Of a stretch of 22,104 bases of DNA, positions 18,311 to 22,104 are shown one piece after another. This DNA comes from Lojkania enalia. Its lineage: Eukaryota; Ascomycota; Dothideomycetes; Pleosporales. The DNA lies in NCBI GenBank assembly GCA_010094045.1, contig ML986898.1:12480-34583 (forward strand), read 5' to 3'. The notes under the pieces were generated by a model, which ran no database searches, had not been told where the DNA came from, and saw only the letters and a program-made list of their open reading frames with translations. Numbering within the stretch: the stretch's first letter is position 1; each line of letters opens with the position of its first letter. Both the position numbers and the translations under genes were made by a program.

Positions 18311-21300
18311 TTCTGGTGTTGCAACGGTTGCACACTCCTCTATAGCTATATCTAAGAAGAAGATACTTAGTACCCCTAGCGATTAGGAGGATTGGCTCGA
18401 GTAGCGTAAACTAACAGCTAGTAGGCTGAGGGTATAGGAATATTTGGATCTAAGCGTACCTCCTGAAGAGGTTAAAATTTATAGGCTAGAACCTCCCCTC
18501 CTTAATATAGGTGAGTTCCGGACCCTGAAGATAAATCTAGAAGGGGAAATAGAAAGATACCCCTCTAGCAGAGTTATATATAAGGAGATGACCTCGATAT
18601 AAACAATAGATTAGAACTGGGCAAGGGACTAGTATAACTGATAGAGGAAGGATTGGATTAAGATTAACGACGCTCTCCATACTATATATAGCGATATTCT
18701 AACAATAATATCGCCTCAACACAAAGTAATACTTAGCAACAATATAACCAGCTATAAGATTCTTAGAATCTTATAGGAAAAGTTAGCGCCTACTATCGAG
18801 TCGAGGGAGCAACTAATCTAGAAGGAATATTAAACTCTCCTTAAGTACCCAACCGATAGAGAGGTAGAGAAGTAGCTAAATTAGTAGAATCAGGTAATCT
18901 ATTATGCTAAGGCTGCTGGCTTAGTAGAAGTTCAGGGCCTTAGAGTAGAAAAGGATTTTCTTCTAACAGTTGCTAAGAAAGATGAGATGTGGGTGCTAAT
19001 CTATATGGTACCGATCAACACTAAAAATAAGCTAGGTAGGATCGATTAACCGATTTCTACGATTGAATAATTAGTATACTAATATACTAATTACTATAGA
19101 TGTTTTAATCTATAAAAGGCGCTCGGCTTATTCGCAGCTTTACAACGTCTATTAATTCTTTAAGCAAATTCTAATAGTACTATACAGCAGCTTTAAGAAA
19201 AATCTAGTTTATAATTACGTACTCTACTACCCTACTTCTATAAGAAGCGGTATTTCTAGAGTAATTGCGAGTACGTAAACGAATTGATTAGGCTACTAAA
19301 CTAGGTACTAGATTAGAAAATACTAAAAGCCCGAGATAATATCTTAAATAGGAATAACTAGGGGAAAAAGAATACCCTAAAGGTAAATATAGAAAAATAT
19401 AAGAAGTCGAAATCCTCGTTTAATAGTAAGGCCTCTATAAAGGCTGCTAGCCTCTAGGGAAATACCTAGGTAATTTAAAGAGGCAATTTTTCAGCAAGTA
19501 CTACCCCTGAGAAAGAATAGACTAGTATTTTAAATTGGTAGATACTTAATCTAGGTTCTAATATCTATATATGCAACTCTAAGGCTTTTAGTTAGTAGAC
19601 TACTTAGATAGCAAATTCTGAAGATAAAATCGCTGCGGAAGGCAGTATATACCTTATATTAGAATAGGGTACTATCGTAATTACGATTAATTCTCCTATA
19701 GACCTAAGGGATATTAAGCTAATAGAAGTCGCTTATATCCCTTAGTTGCTAACTAATATAATAGCCCTGATTAAAAATAGAGAATAGGGTATCTAGTTTA
19801 ACTTAGGTAGAGATTACCTTTACTAGTATAATTACCATAATATCGTTTGTTATTTAGAGTTGTTTAACAGCTACTAGCTACTAAACGCGGACCTAGTAAA
19901 AAGGCTTCTACTCGATTCGCTTTCCAAATATAAGATAGTTATAGTAATTAAGAAAAAGCTCTTCTATTACCAGCGACTAATATAAATTATTTCTTTAGCT
20001 GAAGCGTACTGATTATTAGACTACCTAGGTAGAGATTTAGTATTAGCCCTACCTTAGGTAGCTAAGAGTATCTAGTTAAACGATTAGAAAGTACTAGTAT
20101 AGTAAGATTACTAGATATATATATAAGCGAAGTTATTATAGTAGATTAGCCGGCGTAGTTAGCTTTACCCGGCTACTAAACCATTTAAAAGAATCGCGAT
20201 TAATATTATACAATTTTAAAAGAACTGCGAGAGGTGCTACAATAGTAAAAGATATCTATTTTATATAGTTAATCAGGTGTCCTAGTAGTATAAGGGATTT
20301 ACGATATATAATTAGTTAAAATCTACCCTTATAAAAGCCTTTAAAATACTATTAGCAAAAATTAAATAATAGTACAAAAGAAAGATCGTATATATCTATA
20401 TAAATAACAACTTAAACTTCTTAGAACTTATAAAAGTATTACTTAATTAAGAAATTGCGATTAAAGCTTGTGCGCCTTATACGCCTAAGTAGAATAGCCT
20501 AGTAGAATAAGTAGAGTACTAAATTATAACCTACGCGCGCGCTCTTATAATAGAAAGTAATATCTCTAATAAATACGCTAATAAATTAGCTTATACAGTA
20601 ATATACCTACTTAATAGAACACTGATTGCAAGCCTTCGATTTAAAACTCTATATAAGGCCGTTTTTAGCTATAAATTGTCTCTTACTTACCTTTAGGTTA
20701 TAGGATCGCGAGCGTACATTTTAGATAAAACTCTATTAAGAGGTGATAAACTGGTATTGCGGGTACTAATCAGGAAACTCTTATAATATAGGAGTATAAA
20801 TATATACTAAATACTAATTCCGAAACTAAAACGGGTACTTAATACTAGAGACGTTATATTTAGCAATATTATATCTAGTAAGAAGGAGGAATATCCGCTA
20901 AAAGAATTCCTAGAGAAGATTCTTTTTTAAATTAATAATATTAAGAGCTCTATTAATAGTAGTAATAATGAAACGATTGAAGTTGCAGAAGCGATCTATA
21001 AGGATCGGCTGCCTAATTAAAATATCCCTACTAAGTTAGCAGGTAATTTAATTAGTAAGAAGGCCTATTAGCAGGAGAATACTATTTTTAAAGAACAAAT
21101 CGACGATATTACTAGTAATTAGGGACTCTTAACGCTAGAATTAATACCAGCGCTAGTACTAAAGAATTAGAATACCCCTATAATACTACTAGTAGATAGT
21201 AAGGATACTGCGTTTAGTAATAATTTGCTATAAGAATAGTAACTGTCGCCTCCTTATACTTTTATATCCTTAAGAAGAACAAATAATGCCCCGCGGAGGG

Positions 21301-22104
21301 AAGAAATTAGTAGCTAAATATCGAGGGATAATATAATCTAGGAAGGTAGGTCTCTATATAGCCGTAGGCCGCCTTAGTTATACTTTACTACCTTTATAGC
21401 ACTATCTAATAGCGAGCTGATACCGGTAAATTATATAAAGAAAACTCGTATTATTAGAAAATATTATTATAATTAGCTTCTACTAGAACTAAAGTACTAT
21501 AAAGATCTAAAGAATTACTCTTTTAGTACTAGCTTCTATAAGACCTATCGCGCTAAGTTACAGAAGTAGGAGGATATAGATACCTAGTAAAAGGTAACAA
21601 TCCTCTAAGACTCTATTAAAATTCTCCTAGTAATATAGGTATTCGCATATAAATTTAATAAGAACGGTTTCCTATATAAATTTAAGGCTAGATTAGTCGT
21701 ATATAGCAATCTGCAATCTTAATAGGGAGATACCTATACTACTATATTAGCCGCACGAATCTTTCACTTTCTAATATTAATTGCAACTCATTTTAAACTT
21801 AATATATACCAGTTTAATATCGTTAATACGTTCCTTAACTGCCGATTAGATAGGTTAATATATATCTATATACTAGAAGGTTTCGTATATAAGTATAGGA
21901 AATATCTACAACTATAGAAAGCTATATATAGCCTTAAGGATACTCCGAAACTTTAGTATTATAAGCTAGATAGGACTTTAAGGTAATTAGGCCTTAAAAT
22001 AGTACTAGGAATATCTTGCTTATACGTAAATAATAAGCTAATCGTCTTCTTTTATATTAATAATATTATAATCCTAGTTTACCTATTAAATATCTCTATT
22101 AAGT
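18311..22104 (+). mobile_element. RIP-degraded Ty1/copia retrotransposon gag-pol, cut by the window end
   Basis: The plus strand keeps the copia order with many stops, mainly TGG to TAG. Gag occupies about 18334-19040 (ISKKKILSTPS at the start, then SYKILRIL and KLAPTIESREQLI). An aspartic protease starts near 19548, where NLGSNIYICNSKAF replaces the D-x-G triad. The integrase C-terminal part lies around 20470-20900 (APYTPKQNSLVE, YLLNRTLIASL, then PKLKRVLNTRDVIF). Reverse transcriptase runs from about 21630 (NGFLYKFKARLVV) through YQFNIVNTFLN near 21810 and IYSLKDTPKL near 21930. Its YVDD box reads YINN at 22054-22065, both Asp codons changed by G-to-A. Integrase before reverse transcriptase establishes Ty1/copia rather than Ty3/gypsy. 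RNase H and the 3' LTR would follow outside the window. Confidence 0.88.

Noticed and set aside
1..22104. tRNA or rRNA genes
   Set aside because: I saw no cloverleaf with the conserved GGTTCGAATCC-type arm and no rRNA-like segments on either strand, though a scan by eye can miss a tRNA.

Overview
The window looks like an accessory region of a filamentous ascomycete (Pezizomycotina) genome. Three things point there: a short GT-AG intron of the usual fungal size (53 bp), two protein families typical of these fungi (a HeLo-domain protein and a kinase-ankyrin protein), and flanks that show repeat-induced point mutation (RIP). The flanks are rich in TA and nearly devoid of CA and TG, yet they keep CG. 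Recognisable transposon reading frames in them are peppered with stops, mainly where TGG (Trp) and CAA/CAG (Gln) codons should be. The species cannot be fixed from sequence alone.

Layout. Positions 1 to about 8940 are decayed mobile DNA: a Ty3/gypsy-like gag-protease remnant on the minus strand (1-1960), a pogo/Fot1-like transposon with 60-bp inverted repeats (2680-4541), a pogo fragment (about 4600-5074), a partial LTR of a copia element (5085-5289, minus), a long pogo transposase remnant on the plus strand (5890-7610) and two more pogo fragments (7640-7750, 8640-8880). Positions about 8940-15826 form an unmutated gene island. From 15829 mobile DNA resumes: a deleted pogo element that starts 42 bp after the last gene (15829-17313), then an LTR and the body of a Ty1/copia element (17872 to the window end), in the same RIP-damaged state.

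The island holds two complete genes transcribed away from each other from an 846-bp shared intergenic region. The minus-strand gene (10819 to 9047, 590 aa, no intron) encodes an N-terminal HeLo-type helical domain, the membrane-targeting cell-death module of fungal HET-S proteins, fused to a kinase-like domain whose catalytic Asp and DFG motif are gone. The plus-strand gene (11666 to 15786, one intron, 1355 aa) encodes a Ser/Thr kinase with intact catalytic residues, a long disordered linker and a C-terminal block of ankyrin repeats. The pair resembles, in domain content only, the animal necroptosis module: MLKL is a helical bundle plus pseudokinase, and RIPK4/ANKK1 are kinase plus ankyrin. 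My main hypothesis is that the two genes form an executor and activator-kinase pair for regulated fungal cell death (allorecognition or defence). The sequence shows the architecture and the divergent linkage; it does not show that the proteins interact.
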